Below are positions 35,366 through 44,702 of a stretch of 64,000 nucleotides of DNA, piece after piece; the stretch's first letter is position 1, and each line of letters starts with the position of its first letter. Source of the stretch: Streptomyces jeddahensis (GTDB lineage Bacteria > Actinomycetota > Actinomycetes > Streptomycetales > Streptomycetaceae); assembly GCF_001642995.1 (NCBI RefSeq), contig NZ_LOHS01000156.1:62001-126000 (forward strand). The letters run 5' to 3'. Position numbers and translations under genes: made by a program. The notes below the pieces were generated by a model that ran no database searches, was not told the origin of the DNA, and saw nothing but the letters and a program-made list of their open reading frames with translations.

Positions 35366-36199
35366 TCAGGTGAGGAAGCTCAACAGGGCCGCGGTGAGTT
35401 CGGCAGGTGTGTCCTCTTGGACCAGGTGACCGGCACCGGGCAGCACGCGCAACTCGGCTGCCGGGATACGGCCCGCCAACTCGTGTGCCCTCGCCACAGG
35501 TATCCACCTGTCGTCCTCTCCCCAACACACCAGGACGGGAAGGGCGATGGACCCGTAATCTCCCTGGATCTCATCGGTGAAGCGCTGATCGGCCTGCGCG
35601 ATCTGGCGGTAGAAGGCTCGCTGGCCGTGATCACCGAGCCACGGTTCGACGAGACGGTCGAGGACCGCCGGTTGAAGCCCAGGGCTGCTGGCCGAACTGA
35701 TGTATTCGCGCACGAGTGCATGGTGCAGATTGGGCGGCAGCTGTTCGAAGACCTTGAAGTGCTCGCCGACCAGCCGGAAGAACGGTGAGCCCCAGGGTGC
35801 CAAGGCGACCGGGTCGACCAGCGCGAGACGCCGATAGCGTGCTCCGTGCAGCAGATGGGCGCGCAGGGAGACGGCGCCGCCGAAATCGTGCGCCACGACA
35901 AGGGGTTCGGACAGGCCCCAATGGTCCAGCAACTCGGTGAAGACCCGGCCCTGAGCGGCCAGTGAGACATCCTGGCCCTCGAACTTCGCCGAAGCGCCGT
36001 AGCCAGGCATGTCCCAGACGAACACCTGGTGATGCACCGCGAACGCGCGGGCGATGCTGCGCCAGACGTACGAGGAGAACGGCGTACCGTGCAGCAGAAC
36101 CACCGACGGGGCGGACGGATCACCAAGCCGGTCCCAGCGCACCTCGCCCGAGGTGCTGTCAAACGTCTTGGACAGCTCCCAGTCACGCAACGCGTCCAC
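35366..36199 (-). CDS. Alpha/beta hydrolase, haloalkane-dehalogenase/epoxide-hydrolase type
   Basis: A 277-residue hydrolase. The oxyanion motif is LLHGTPFSSYVW, and the nucleophile elbow VAHDFGG carries Asp rather than Ser, as in haloalkane dehalogenases and epoxide hydrolases. The acid region is CWGEDDRWIP and the His lies in LPGAGHLVQED. A cap domain spans about residues 125-210. The GTG start is very close to its RBS. Cytoplasmic, substrate unknown. Confidence 0.85.
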   Translation of the reverse strand: MDALRDWELSKTFDSTSGEVRWDRLGDPSAPSVVLLHGTPFSSYVWRSIARAFAVHHQVFVWDMPGYGASAKFEGQDVSLAAQGRVFTELLDHWGLSEPLVVAHDFGGAVSLRAHLLHGARYRRLALVDPVALAPWGSPFFRLVGEHFKVFEQLPPNLHHALVREYISSASSPGLQPAVLDRLVEPWLGDHGQRAFYRQIAQADQRFTDEIQGDYGSIALPVLVCWGEDDRWIPVARAHELAGRIPAAELRVLPGAGHLVQEDTPAELTAALLSFLT

Positions 36200-36332
36200 C
36201 CTTCCCTAATGTCAGGTGTCATTCCGCGCTTTACACCTTACTTGCCGTGATGGGTTCCGCAAGGCGCCAGCATCTCCTCGGATTTCGGGCGCTTCTTCCC
36301 CGGCCCATCCGTTCCGCCGCATGGCGTGCTCA

Positions 36333-37247
36333 TCAAGGCAGCCGGCGGAGATCGGTGGCCAGGGCGGTGCGGAGCCAGTCGTGGGCGGCGCCGAGTGTGG
36401 GTTCGAGTGGGGTGGCGAGTTCGGCGGCGAGGTGCCAGTAGCGGTCCATCACGGGGTGGGCGGACCGGTCGAGTTGGAGGCTCAGTCGGCGGCGGAAGGC
36501 GGGGGTGTCGCGGGCTCCGTGGGCGTGGGCGTAGGCGGAGACGAAGCAGTCGAGTGCCTCGCCCTCGTGTGGCGCCCGCCCGGTGCGCAGGGCCGGTGCG
36601 GCCAGTTGGTACGCCTCGCCGAGGCCGTCGTAGAGCACGGTCGGGCGGTACTCCCCGTCGTGTTCCGGGGGTGGGGGCCGCCAGTCGTGGCCTGGCGGGC
36701 AGGGCGCCGTGGCGAGGGCGTGCAGCCGGGCGAAGGCCAGTACTTGGGTCGGGGTGGGGTCCGCGGGCGGCTGTGGCACGGCCGCCTCGATGATCCACGA
36801 CACCTGCCGGGCCGGAAGCCGTAGGGGCAGCACGCGTCGCCAGAAGCGGGCCAGCGTGGCCGTGTCCGGTGGCACTGCACCGCCGAGGAACGCGCCGATC
36901 AGCCGCAGCCGGTCGGCGCGCTCCTCGGCGGTGCCGTCCCGCAGCAGGTGCAGCGCGGCCTGGCGCCAGCGCAGGGCGGCCAGTTGGGAGCCGAGCTCCT
37001 TCAACTGCCCGGCGATGGCGTCCTCCAGCGCATCCTGCCGGTCGAGGGCCCGGTCGATGTCGGTGACCGGCAGGCCGAGGCTCCGCAGCGAGCGGATCAG
37101 GCGGAGCCGGTCGATCGCCTCGGGACCGTACCGGCGGTGGCCCCCTGCACTGCGGGCGGCCTCGGGCAGCAGGCCGCGATCGGAGTAGAAGCGGACGGTC
37201 TTCACGGTGACGCCCGCGCGCTCGGCGAGCTCCCCGATGCTCCACAT
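36333..37247 (-). CDS. MerR-family regulator with C-terminal effector region
   Basis: A 304-residue regulator. The winged helix starts at the N-terminus (WSIGELAERAGVTVKTVRFY, then LLPEAARSAGGHRRYG), followed by a coiled-coil dimer helix and a 190-residue helical domain of unknown ligand. ATG at 37247 is used; an in-frame TTG at 37262 is possible. It is divergent from the fused-hydrolase gene, whose promoter has the 19-base spacer characteristic of MerR activation. Confidence 0.9.
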   Translation of the reverse strand: MWSIGELAERAGVTVKTVRFYSDRGLLPEAARSAGGHRRYGPEAIDRLRLIRSLRSLGLPVTDIDRALDRQDALEDAIAGQLKELGSQLAALRWRQAALHLLRDGTAEERADRLRLIGAFLGGAVPPDTATLARFWRRVLPLRLPARQVSWIIEAAVPQPPADPTPTQVLAFARLHALATAPCPPGHDWRPPPPEHDGEYRPTVLYDGLGEAYQLAAPALRTGRAPHEGEALDCFVSAYAHAHGARDTPAFRRRLSLQLDRSAHPVMDRYWHLAAELATPLEPTLGAAHDWLRTALATDLRRLP

Positions 37248-37265
37248 GCCGTCTGGCGACAAGGC

Positions 37266-37296
37266 TTGAACCTCCCTCAGGGGGAGTTCCTACCGT
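37266..37296 (+). promoter_or_regulatory. MerR-type promoter (19-base spacer)
   Basis: TTGAAC, 19 bases, then TACCGT. The spacer contains the dyad-like CCTCCCTCAGGGGGAG. An over-long spacer with an internal dyad is the signature of MerR-activated promoters. It points at the fused-hydrolase gene and lies next to the MerR gene. Confidence 0.75.
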
Positions 37297-37412
37297 ACCG
37301 GCGCGCACGGACGGCCGATCAGGTCGCCTGCGCGGAACGCGATGGACGCGATCGACGCGATGGCGAGATGGACGAGATGGACGAGACGGACGAGAGGGAC
37401 GAGGGGGCGATC

Positions 37413-38948
37413 ATGGCGGCACGGGGCGCGACGTTCGTACTGGTGTCGGGCTGCTTCACCGGTGGCTGGATCTGGCAGGAAGTGGTCGACCAGCTGCGCG
37501 ATTCGGGTGCCGAGGTGCATCCGGTGACCCTCACCGGCATGGGGGACCGCCGCGACGAGGCGGCTCCCGGCACGGACCTGGAGACGCACATCGAGGAGGT
37601 GGTGCGGCTGATCGACGGCGTGGACGCGCCTGAGGTGGTGATCGTCGGCCATGACTACGGCATCCACCCGGTGCTGGGCGCCGCCGACCGCCGCCCGGAG
37701 CGCATCACCCGGATCGTGTACCTGGACGCGGGCATGCCGCAGGACGGCGACGCGGCACTCCAGCTGGTGCCCAATCAGGAGGTCCGGCGGCGGCTGCTCG
37801 GCCGGTCCGGACAGGCGCAGGCTGGGGACGACTGGCGTATCCCCGCGCCCGCATTCGACGAGTGGCAGCGCTGGGGCAGCACCGCCGGCCTCGCGGACGA
37901 GGCCCTGGACCGGCTGACCCGCCTCGCCGCCCCGCAGCCGGCGGGCACGCTCACCCAGCCGCTCAAGCTCTCGGGCGCGGTCGCCCACCTGCCCACCACC
38001 GGCGTCCTCTGCACCGGGAGCGGCCTGAACATCGCCCTGATCGAGGACATGGTCGCGGGCGGTCTGCCGCAGTTCCAGGCCCTCGCCGACCCCGAGGTGG
38101 GCTTCTTCGAACTCGCCACCGGGCACTGGCCGATGCTCTCCTGCCCCGACGAGCTGACCGAGGTGCTGCTCAGGGCCGCGGCGGGGGAGGGCCACCGGAT
38201 CACCGCACCCGGCGAGGTGCCCGCGTACATGCGGCCCTTCGTGCTGGACGTACCGGAGCGGACCCGCGAGCGGGTCGGACGGATGGACCTCTACGTCCCC
38301 GACGAGCTCGCTGAGGCCGAAGGGCCCCGTCCGGCGGTGGTGTTCGTGCACGGCGGCCCGGTCCCTGCCGACCTGCGGCCCACACCGCGCGACTGGCCGG
38401 CCTTCGTGGGTTACGGCCGGTACGCGGCGAGCCTGGGCGTGTTCGGCGTGACCCTGGACCACCGGCTGCACGGCTTCGACGACTACGGGCGCGCAGCCGA
38501 GGACATCGCCGAGACCGTCGACCTGCTCCGGGCGGATCCGCGCATCGACCCCGAGCGCATCGCGCTGTGGTACTTCTCCGGCGGCGGGCTGCTGCTCGCG
38601 GACTCGCTCGCCGAGCCCCCGTCGTGGCTGCGGTGCGCGGCAGTGACCTATCCCGTCCTCGTGCCGCTGCCGGGCTGGCCGGCCGTGGAGTCCCGCTTCC
38701 GCCCGGCCGCCGCGGTGAGCGCCGCGGGGCGGCTGCCGATCGTGCTGACCAGGGTGGGCTTGGAGAACGCCGAGATCGCCGCCACGGTCGAGGAGTTCCT
38801 GGCCGCCGCCAAGGCGTGCGGGGCCGACGTCGAGGTGATCGACGTGCCGGACGGGCACCACGTGTTCGACACGATCGACCACACCGAGCAGTCGCGGCGT
38901 GCCGTGGAACGCGCGATGCGGACAGTCGTGGGCCACCTGCGCGGTTGA
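37413..38948 (+). CDS. Fusion of two alpha/beta hydrolase domains
   Basis: A 511-residue protein. Domain 1 (about 1-240) resembles the small esterase/hydroxynitrile-lyase group (LVSGCFTGGWIWQEVVDQL), but the nucleophile elbow reads VGHDYGI, with Asp in place of Ser. Domain 2 (about 270-511) is a dienelactone-hydrolase-like fold with VVFVHGGPVP, the Ser elbow ALWYFSGGG and a late His in VPDGHHVFD. ATG at 37413 follows GAGGGGG; repetitive GATGGACGA sequence upstream contains other in-frame ATGs. MerR control is likely. Substrate unknown. Confidence 0.85.
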   Translation: MAARGATFVLVSGCFTGGWIWQEVVDQLRDSGAEVHPVTLTGMGDRRDEAAPGTDLETHIEEVVRLIDGVDAPEVVIVGHDYGIHPVLGAADRRPERITRIVYLDAGMPQDGDAALQLVPNQEVRRRLLGRSGQAQAGDDWRIPAPAFDEWQRWGSTAGLADEALDRLTRLAAPQPAGTLTQPLKLSGAVAHLPTTGVLCTGSGLNIALIEDMVAGGLPQFQALADPEVGFFELATGHWPMLSCPDELTEVLLRAAAGEGHRITAPGEVPAYMRPFVLDVPERTRERVGRMDLYVPDELAEAEGPRPAVVFVHGGPVPADLRPTPRDWPAFVGYGRYAASLGVFGVTLDHRLHGFDDYGRAAEDIAETVDLLRADPRIDPERIALWYFSGGGLLLADSLAEPPSWLRCAAVTYPVLVPLPGWPAVESRFRPAAAVSAAGRLPIVLTRVGLENAEIAATVEEFLAAAKACGADVEVIDVPDGHHVFDTIDHTEQSRRAVERAMRTVVGHLRG

Positions 38949-39029
38949 CCCGCCCGCGGGGTGAGTGTCTGGGCTGCTGCGGCGGACGTAGCGGGGGACT
39001 GCGCCGCGTCCGGCAGCAGCCGTCACGCT

Positions 39030-39092
39030 GGCGGGTCGCGGCCTCGCCCCGGTGGGTCCCGGCCTCGCGTTGGCAGGTTCCGGCCTCACCAC
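39030..39092. repeat. 21-bp imperfect tandem repeat, 3 copies
   Basis: Three 21-base units of the form GGyrGGTysCGGCCTCrCsmy, at 39030, 39051 and 39072, in the gap between the hydrolase and rtcB. Similar half-units recur near 39173-39210. Confidence 0.7.
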
Positions 39093-39118
39093 GGCGGGGG
39101 TGCGCAGGTTGCTTGTAC

Positions 39119-39139
39119 GGCACCCGAGACTCGGGTGCC
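39119..39139. terminator. Hairpin between hydrolase and rtcB
   Basis: A 9-bp perfect stem (GGCACCCGA / TCGGGTGCC) with a 3-base loop lies between convergent genes. A shared terminator is the likely role. Confidence 0.55.
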
Positions 39140-39206
39140 CGGGGGTACGAACAGGTGCCCGACTCACGCCGGCGGGCCCCGCCCTCACCCCGGCACGCCC
39201 CCGGCC

Positions 39207-40631
39207 TCACCCCTTGACGACGCCGAGCGGCAGCAGTCGGGCGACCAGCCGGGCCAGCCCCGCCCCTTCCGTGGCGGTGGCGACCGCGTCGACGTCCTTG
39301 TAGGCGCCGGGTGCCTCTTCGGCGAGCCCGCGCCACGACGACGGCCGGACCGCGATTCCCTGGGACTCCAGTTCGCTGCGGAGTTCCTCACCGCGGACCC
39401 TGCGCAGGGCCTGATGGCGGCTCCACACCCGCCCCGCTCCGTGGCAGGCCGACCGAAACGCGTCGTTCCCGGTGGTGCCGACCATCACGTACGAGGCGGT
39501 GCCCATGGTGCCCGGGACCAGTACGGGCTGGCCGGCCCCGGCGAGGTCCTCCGGAAGGCTCGGGTCGCCGGGCGGCAGCGCCCGCGTGGCGCCCTTGCGG
39601 TGGACGCAGAGCCGGCGCCGGGCACCGTCCACCTCGTGCCTCTCGATCTTCGCGGTGTTGTGGGAGATGTCGTACACCAGGTCCACGTCCACCCCGGTCG
39701 CGACGGCGAAGGCATGGCGTGCGGCCTCGGCGAGCAGCTGCCGGTTGGCGCGGGCGTAGTTGGCGGCGGCCGCCATCGCCCCGAGATACGCACGGCCGGG
39801 CGGCGAGTCGACGGGCACGCAGGCCAGCTGCCGGTCCGGCAGGCGGATGCCGTACGTCTTCAGCGACTGGTCCATGACGCGGACGTGGTCGGTGCACACC
39901 TGGTGCCCGAGGCCCCGCGAACCGCAGTGGATCATCACGCAGACCTGGTCGGGCCTGAGGCCGAAGGCGGCCGCCGTCTCCGCGTCGTACACCCGGTCGA
40001 CGGCCTGCACCTCCAGGAAGTGGTTGCCCGAGCCCAGGCTGCCCACCTGCTGCAGCCCCCGGTCCACCGCCCGCTGCCCGACCTGCGACGGATCGGCCCC
40101 GTCCAGCACGCCGTAGTCCTCGCAGCGCACCAGGTCGCGCGGTACGCCGTGGCCGCTCTCGACCGCGTACCGGGCGCCGCCCACCAGCAGCTCGTCCATC
40201 TGGGGACGCCCCTTGAGCTTCCACAGCCCGCCGCGTCCCATGCCGCGCGGGATGGTGTCGCCGAGGATGTCCATCAGCCTCCGCATGTTCGGGGCGAGCG
40301 GATCGCGCTCGATGTCGGCGGCGAGCAGCCGTACGCCGCAGGAGATGTCGAACCCCACCCCGCCCGGCGAGACCACACCGGCGTCGTCGATGTCCGTGGC
40401 GGCGACTCCGCCGATCGGGAAGCCGTAGCCCCAGTGCACGTCGGGCATCGCGAAGGAGGCACGGACGATGCCGGGCAGCGTCGCCACGTTCACCACCTGC
40501 TCCAGCGCCTTGTCCCCGGCCGCCTGGGGCAGCAGGTCCCGCGTGGCGAAGACGATTCCGGGCACCCGCATCGGATCCTGCTGGTCGATACGGAAGCGGA
40601 ACGGGCCGTCCTGGACCAGCGTGATGTCCAT
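39207..40631 (-). CDS. rtcB: RtcB RNA ligase
   Basis: A 474-residue GTP- and Mn-dependent ligase that joins RNA 2',3'-cyclic phosphate (or 3'-phosphate) ends to 5'-OH ends. Metal and catalytic residues are all present: Cys98 (GFDISCG), His204 (GSGNHFLE), His235 (MIHCGSRGLGH), His324 (DISHNTAK) and the guanylylated His397 (ACHGAGR). Length is typical. A methyltransferase, a Cys-rich protein and archease (its activating partner) lie upstream on the same strand. Streptomyces has no known essential RtcB tRNA substrate, so RNA repair is the likely role. Confidence 0.96.
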   Translation of the reverse strand: MDITLVQDGPFRFRIDQQDPMRVPGIVFATRDLLPQAAGDKALEQVVNVATLPGIVRASFAMPDVHWGYGFPIGGVAATDIDDAGVVSPGGVGFDISCGVRLLAADIERDPLAPNMRRLMDILGDTIPRGMGRGGLWKLKGRPQMDELLVGGARYAVESGHGVPRDLVRCEDYGVLDGADPSQVGQRAVDRGLQQVGSLGSGNHFLEVQAVDRVYDAETAAAFGLRPDQVCVMIHCGSRGLGHQVCTDHVRVMDQSLKTYGIRLPDRQLACVPVDSPPGRAYLGAMAAAANYARANRQLLAEAARHAFAVATGVDVDLVYDISHNTAKIERHEVDGARRRLCVHRKGATRALPPGDPSLPEDLAGAGQPVLVPGTMGTASYVMVGTTGNDAFRSACHGAGRVWSRHQALRRVRGEELRSELESQGIAVRPSSWRGLAEEAPGAYKDVDAVATATEGAGLARLVARLLPLGVVKG

Positions 40632-40676
40632 GCTTCGAGCGTACGTGCGGTGGCGACGCCGAGGCGACGCATCGGA

Positions 40677-41324
40677 TCAGGGAAAGCCGTACCGCCCCCG
40701 CAGGCGTACAAAACGGGCCGCCGTCACCAGCCGCCCCTCGTCCAGCCCTGAAGCCGTGCGCCGGAACGACATGACCTCCTCGTTCCCACCGGGACCGATG
40801 GGCTGTACGAGGCGGCCGCCCGGCCGCAGCTGCTCGATCAGCGGCGCGGGGACCTCGGGGAAGGCGGCGGACACGATGACGGCGTCGTACGGAGCACGGT
40901 CGGGCACGCCGCCGCTGCCGTCGCCGACGCGCAGTTCGACGTTCCGGATGCCTTGACCCTCGAGGTTGCGCTGGGCCTGCGCGGCGACGTCCGGCCACAT
41001 CTCGATGCTCACCACGTCGGCGGCCAGCCGGGCGAGCAGCGCGGTCTGGAAGCCGAGACCGGTGCCGACCTCCAGTACGTGCTCGTCCCCGCGGAGGCCG
41101 AGGCCCTCGATCATCATGGCCGACAGCGAGGGCTGCGTGGTCACCTGATCGTGGCCGATCGACACGGGTACGTCGTCGTACGCCGCCGCCGCACGGCCGC
41201 CGGGGACGAACTGCTCTCGCGGCGTCGTACGCACGGCCTGGAGCAGACGCTCGTCGGCGATCCCTGCGGCGCGCAGGGCCCGTACGAGATCCTCGGGAGT
41301 ACGAGCAGGATCCCGCCAGTGCAC
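40677..41324 (-). CDS. pcm: Protein-L-isoaspartate O-methyltransferase
   Basis: A 215-residue SAM-dependent methyltransferase that repairs isoaspartyl residues. It has the family N-terminus PREQFVPG, the substrate loop IGHDQVTTQPSLSAMM, motif I VLEVGTGLGFQTALLA and the later YDAVIVSAAFPEVP. GTG at 41324 is the best-placed start, 16 bases after the stop of the Cys-rich protein gene; a clear RBS is lacking, so coupling is likely. Protein repair beside RNA repair suggests a damage-response operon. Confidence 0.88.
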   Translation of the reverse strand: MHWRDPARTPEDLVRALRAAGIADERLLQAVRTTPREQFVPGGRAAAAYDDVPVSIGHDQVTTQPSLSAMMIEGLGLRGDEHVLEVGTGLGFQTALLARLAADVVSIEMWPDVAAQAQRNLEGQGIRNVELRVGDGSGGVPDRAPYDAVIVSAAFPEVPAPLIEQLRPGGRLVQPIGPGGNEEVMSFRRTASGLDEGRLVTAARFVRLRGRYGFP

Positions 41325-41340
41325 GGGGAGCCGGCCGGGC

Positions 41341-41574
41341 TCAGGCGTGGTCGACCAGCTGCCCGACGCCCTGCTGGCGGGCGCAGTGCGCGCAGCAGAA
41401 GAACTGTCCGTCGGCCTGCATGCCGTGGCCGAGGATGCGGCACTGGCAGTTGGTGCACGTCGGGGCCATCTTCTGGGCCGCGCACTCGAGACTGTCGAAA
41501 ACGTGGACGGCTCCCTGCGCCCGTACCTCGAAGGCCATCTCGTAGTCGTTGTTGCAGACCTCGCACACTGCCAT
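41341..41574 (-). CDS. Small Cys-rich metallothionein-like protein
   Basis: A 77-residue protein with nine cysteines and three histidines spaced as metal-binding knuckles: VCEVCNNDYE, FDSLECAAQK, PTCTNCQCRILGHG and FFCCAHCARQQG. The second half resembles prokaryotic metallothioneins; a zinc-ribbon is the alternative. It sits between archease and the methyltransferase on the same strand. A role in metal supply or stress protection of the RNA-repair set is inference. Confidence 0.75.
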   Translation of the reverse strand: MAVCEVCNNDYEMAFEVRAQGAVHVFDSLECAAQKMAPTCTNCQCRILGHGMQADGQFFCCAHCARQQGVGQLVDHA

Positions 41575-41764
41575 GGACGTTCACTCCTTGATGTGGTGCG
41601 GCCATCGGGCCGCATGCGGCCCGCCCGGCGCAGCTCCCGCTCGGAAAGGTTGCTCCCGAATCCCTCTTCCACGGGTCAGGAGTACGGATGCGTTCCGTGC
41701 TCAGGGATCACACGGGCGAGGCGCCAGATGCCGCCGTGCGCAGGGATCCACGTGATCAGGGCAC

Positions 41765-42217
41765 TCACACGTCGAGCGTCACCGAGCAGGTCCAGCCTTC
41801 AGGGCGGTGGGAGATGTCCAGGTCGTGCAGCGTGACCGCCTTCGGCGCCGCCCCCGTCACGGGAAGTGACGAGGCGTCAGCCATGTGCAGGCCGGCCCGC
41901 AGACCCTCGGGGACAGGGGCCAGCTCCACGTCGACCGGTACCTCGTCGGCGGTGTCGAGCCAGTACACGATCTCGTCGAGCAGGCCCACCAGCAGGTCCG
42001 CGTCACTGTCCGCCCGTATCACCACATCCCGGGTGCGGACACGGGCGGCTCCCGTCAGATCCAGGAACGACTCGCAGACACCGCGCACCGCGTGCGCCAG
42101 GCACTCCTCACGGGTCGGGGCCCAGGCCTCCACCCGCAGGTCCGCGGTGTGCGGCACACCGCGGTGGCCGCCGCGCGGCACACCACCGTGCCGCGTCGCT
42201 GCACCTTCCGGATGCAT
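41765..42217 (-). CDS. Archease, RtcB cofactor
   Basis: A 150-residue protein of the archease family, which accelerates RtcB guanylylation and turnover. The hallmark PHTADLRVEAWAPT segment carries the metal-binding Asp, and the C-terminus has VTLHDLDISH and ends SVTLDV with the second conserved Asp. An N-terminal tail of about 20 residues is unusual; ATG at 42217 is used, with GTG at 42220 possible. It is 1.1 kb upstream of rtcB on the same strand. Confidence 0.9.
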   Translation of the reverse strand: MHPEGAATRHGGVPRGGHRGVPHTADLRVEAWAPTREECLAHAVRGVCESFLDLTGAARVRTRDVVIRADSDADLLVGLLDEIVYWLDTADEVPVDVELAPVPEGLRAGLHMADASSLPVTGAAPKAVTLHDLDISHRPEGWTCSVTLDV

Positions 42218-42331
42218 CACACCCAGCTCCCCGCGTATCCGGACGAAAGCTCCTCACCACCACCATCGTCGCCTTTCCCCTGCGGATGCCACGTGGGGAT
42301 GTCACGCTCGCCGAGGGGGCATCCCGGCGCA

Positions 42332-43063
42332 TCAGAACAGAAGGGGCAGGCTGCCCTCCGGCGGCAGATGGATCCACCCCTCGATCTCGGCGGCGGCCCG
42401 GTCCTCGTCCCCGGGCGGTGCGGTGAGCCGGAGCGCGACGGCGCGCGCCACCAGGGCCGCGATCAGGGCATCGAAGGCATGCTCGCTGCGGTCGTACAGC
42501 TCCTGGACGCGCGGCTCGCACCTCAGCTGCGGTGCCGTCGCGAGCAGGACCTCCATCGAGCGTGGGCTGCCGAGCGCCCAGCGGAGCCGCGCGGCGGCGG
42601 GGTAGACCTCCACGACCCCGCCTGTTCCGGTCCGCTCCACCTCCACACCCCGGGCAGCGAGCGCGTCGGCGAGATGCGCCCAGCGGGCGGTGGTGGCGCC
42701 GAGCCTGTCGAAGGACACGGACAGCGGCGGACGGGCCCCTGCGCCGAGTGCCCGGTGGGTCAGCAGGTCGGTACGGCGGAGGCGCAGCGTGGCGCGGTGC
42801 GTGGCGCTGTCGGTGCCCCGCCCCGGCCATGGCCTCCCGGCCGCGTGCGCGGAGACGGCCTCGACGAAGGGGATCGGCCAGCCGAAGGGACAGTCGACCC
42901 CGGCGTGGTCACCGGGCCGGAGTCCGGCGAGGAGCCCGACCAGCTCCTCGTCGGTGCACCGCAGCCGCGGGGGCTCGACGACGGCGGTCGATCCCTCCCA
43001 GACGATCACTGCGGCCGCCGTGGTCGGCGGGCTCGCGGCGAGGTCGATCCCCAGGGTTCGCAT
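42332..43063 (-). CDS. DUF429 family protein
   Basis: A 243-residue protein with an RNase-H-like start (TLGIDLAASP) and the conserved GVDCPFGWP and RRTDLLTH segments of DUF429. The family is predicted to be a nuclease-like or nucleotide-binding fold but has no established reaction. The internal acidic residues of the fold are present. It is alone between archease and the permease; start ATG 43063 has no strong RBS. Confidence 0.8.
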   Translation of the reverse strand: MRTLGIDLAASPPTTAAAVIVWEGSTAVVEPPRLRCTDEELVGLLAGLRPGDHAGVDCPFGWPIPFVEAVSAHAAGRPWPGRGTDSATHRATLRLRRTDLLTHRALGAGARPPLSVSFDRLGATTARWAHLADALAARGVEVERTGTGGVVEVYPAAARLRWALGSPRSMEVLLATAPQLRCEPRVQELYDRSEHAFDALIAALVARAVALRLTAPPGDEDRAAAEIEGWIHLPPEGSLPLLF

Positions 43064-43241
43064 GGGCTCATCATGACGGAGGGTGGCGGCGGGCGGGACT
43101 GGAGTGATCAGTCTCTGCCACCGGCGCCCTACGCTCCGGTTCCCGACAGGTCGGCCCAGACCGTGGCGACGGAGCGAACCGAGGAGCCTGCCGCGCTCAA
43201 GCGTCGGCAGGCCCCTCGTGCGTACCACTCGCCGTCGTCCG

Positions 43242-44702
43242 TCAGTGGCGGCTGACCGCCTGGTCGTCGGCGTTCCGGCCGAGCCGCTCCCGGACCAGCG
43301 CGACCGCGACGACCAGCGCGGCGAGAAGCACCGACAGCAGCACCTGGATCCGTCCGCCGCCCTCGCCGTCGTCAGTGAGCATGTAGCCGAGCACGAACGT
43401 GATCAGTGCGATGGTCGCCCAGGTCAGATACGGGAACAGCCACATCCGGACGACGAGCTTCTCGGGGTCCTCGCGGAGGATGATCTTGCGCATCCTCAGC
43501 TGCGAGAAGCAGATGACCAGCCACACGAAGAGCGCGATCGCGCCCGAGGAGTTCAGCAGGAACCGGAAGACCGTGTCGGGCCACAGGTAGTTGAACGCGA
43601 CTGCGACGAAGCCGAAGGCGACGGAGGCCAGGATCGCGGCCTGCGGGACGCCGCGTGCGTTCGTCCGCGCGAAGGACTGGGGGGCGTCGGCGCGCTGGCC
43701 CAGCGAGAAGGCCATACGGGAGGCGGTGTAGAGGCCGGAGTTGAGACAGGAGAGCACGGCGGTGAGCACGACGACGTTCATGACCTGGCCGGCGTGCGGG
43801 ATACCGATCGAGTCGAGGGCCGCGACGTACGAGCCCTTCTCGGCGATCGACGCATCGTTCCACGGCAGCAGGCAGACCACGACGAAGATCGAGCCCAGGT
43901 AGAAGACGCCGACCCGCCAGATCACGCTGTTGGTGGCCTTGGTGACCGCGCGCTGCGGGTCGGCGGACTCACCGGCGGCGAGGGTGACGATTTCGCTGCC
44001 CATGAATGAGAAGACCACCAGCAGCACACCGGTGAGGATCGCGCTCGGCCCGTTCGGCAGGAAGCCGCCGTGCGCGGTGAGGTTGCTCAGACCGGCTGAG
44101 GCGTTGTCAGAACCGGGCAGCACACCGAAGACCGCCAGACCGCCGACGACTATGAAGGCGGCGATGGCCGCGACCTTGATGCCCGCGAACCAGAACTCGA
44201 ACTCGCCGAAGGAGCCGACCGATGCCAGGTTCGTGGCGGTGAGCACGACCATCACGATCAGAGCCCAGGCCCACTGCGGTACGGCCGGGATCCACCCTTC
44301 CAGGATCACTGCCCCGGCGGTCGCCTCCACGGCGAGCACCACGACCCAGAAGAACCAGTAGAGCCAGCCGATCGAGAAGCCGGCCCAGCGTCCGAGCGCC
44401 CGGTCCGCGTAGGCGGAGAACGAGCCGGAGCTGGGGTTGGCCGCGGACATCTCGCCGAGCATCCGCATCACGAAGACGACCATGGCGCCGACCAGGGCGT
44501 AGGACAGCAGGATGCCAGGACCGGCCGCCGCGATGCCGGAGGCGGAACCCACGAAGAGGCCGGCGCCGATGACCCCGCCGATAGCGATCATGGACAGATG
44601 GCGGTTCTTGAGTCCGGCCTGCAGACCCGACGCGTGAGGAGGCTGGGTGCCCGTGGGGGGAGGGGAGGCGGTGGTCACCGGGCTGGGGGGACGTGTAGTC
44701 AT
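43242..44702 (-). CDS. Amino-acid permease (GabP-like, APC superfamily)
   Basis: A 486-residue membrane transporter with 12 predicted helices. The first carries the APC signature SMIAIGGVIGAGLFVGSA; LVFVMRMLGEMSAAN-type and FSFMGSEIVTLAAGES segments are typical of the AAT/GABA group. Residues 1-30 are a Thr/Pro-rich cytoplasmic tail. It probably imports GABA or a related amino acid with protons. A PucR-type regulator gene lies 450 bases upstream on the same strand. Confidence 0.9.
   Translation of the reverse strand: MTTRPPSPVTTASPPPTGTQPPHASGLQAGLKNRHLSMIAIGGVIGAGLFVGSASGIAAAGPGILLSYALVGAMVVFVMRMLGEMSAANPSSGSFSAYADRALGRWAGFSIGWLYWFFWVVVLAVEATAGAVILEGWIPAVPQWAWALIVMVVLTATNLASVGSFGEFEFWFAGIKVAAIAAFIVVGGLAVFGVLPGSDNASAGLSNLTAHGGFLPNGPSAILTGVLLVVFSFMGSEIVTLAAGESADPQRAVTKATNSVIWRVGVFYLGSIFVVVCLLPWNDASIAEKGSYVAALDSIGIPHAGQVMNVVVLTAVLSCLNSGLYTASRMAFSLGQRADAPQSFARTNARGVPQAAILASVAFGFVAVAFNYLWPDTVFRFLLNSSGAIALFVWLVICFSQLRMRKIILREDPEKLVVRMWLFPYLTWATIALITFVLGYMLTDDGEGGGRIQVLLSVLLAALVVAVALVRERLGRNADDQAVSRH

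Noticed and set aside
36948..37412. N-terminal extension of the fused-hydrolase frame
   Set aside because: It crosses the MerR gene on the other strand and the MerR-type promoter, so translation must start at or near 37413.
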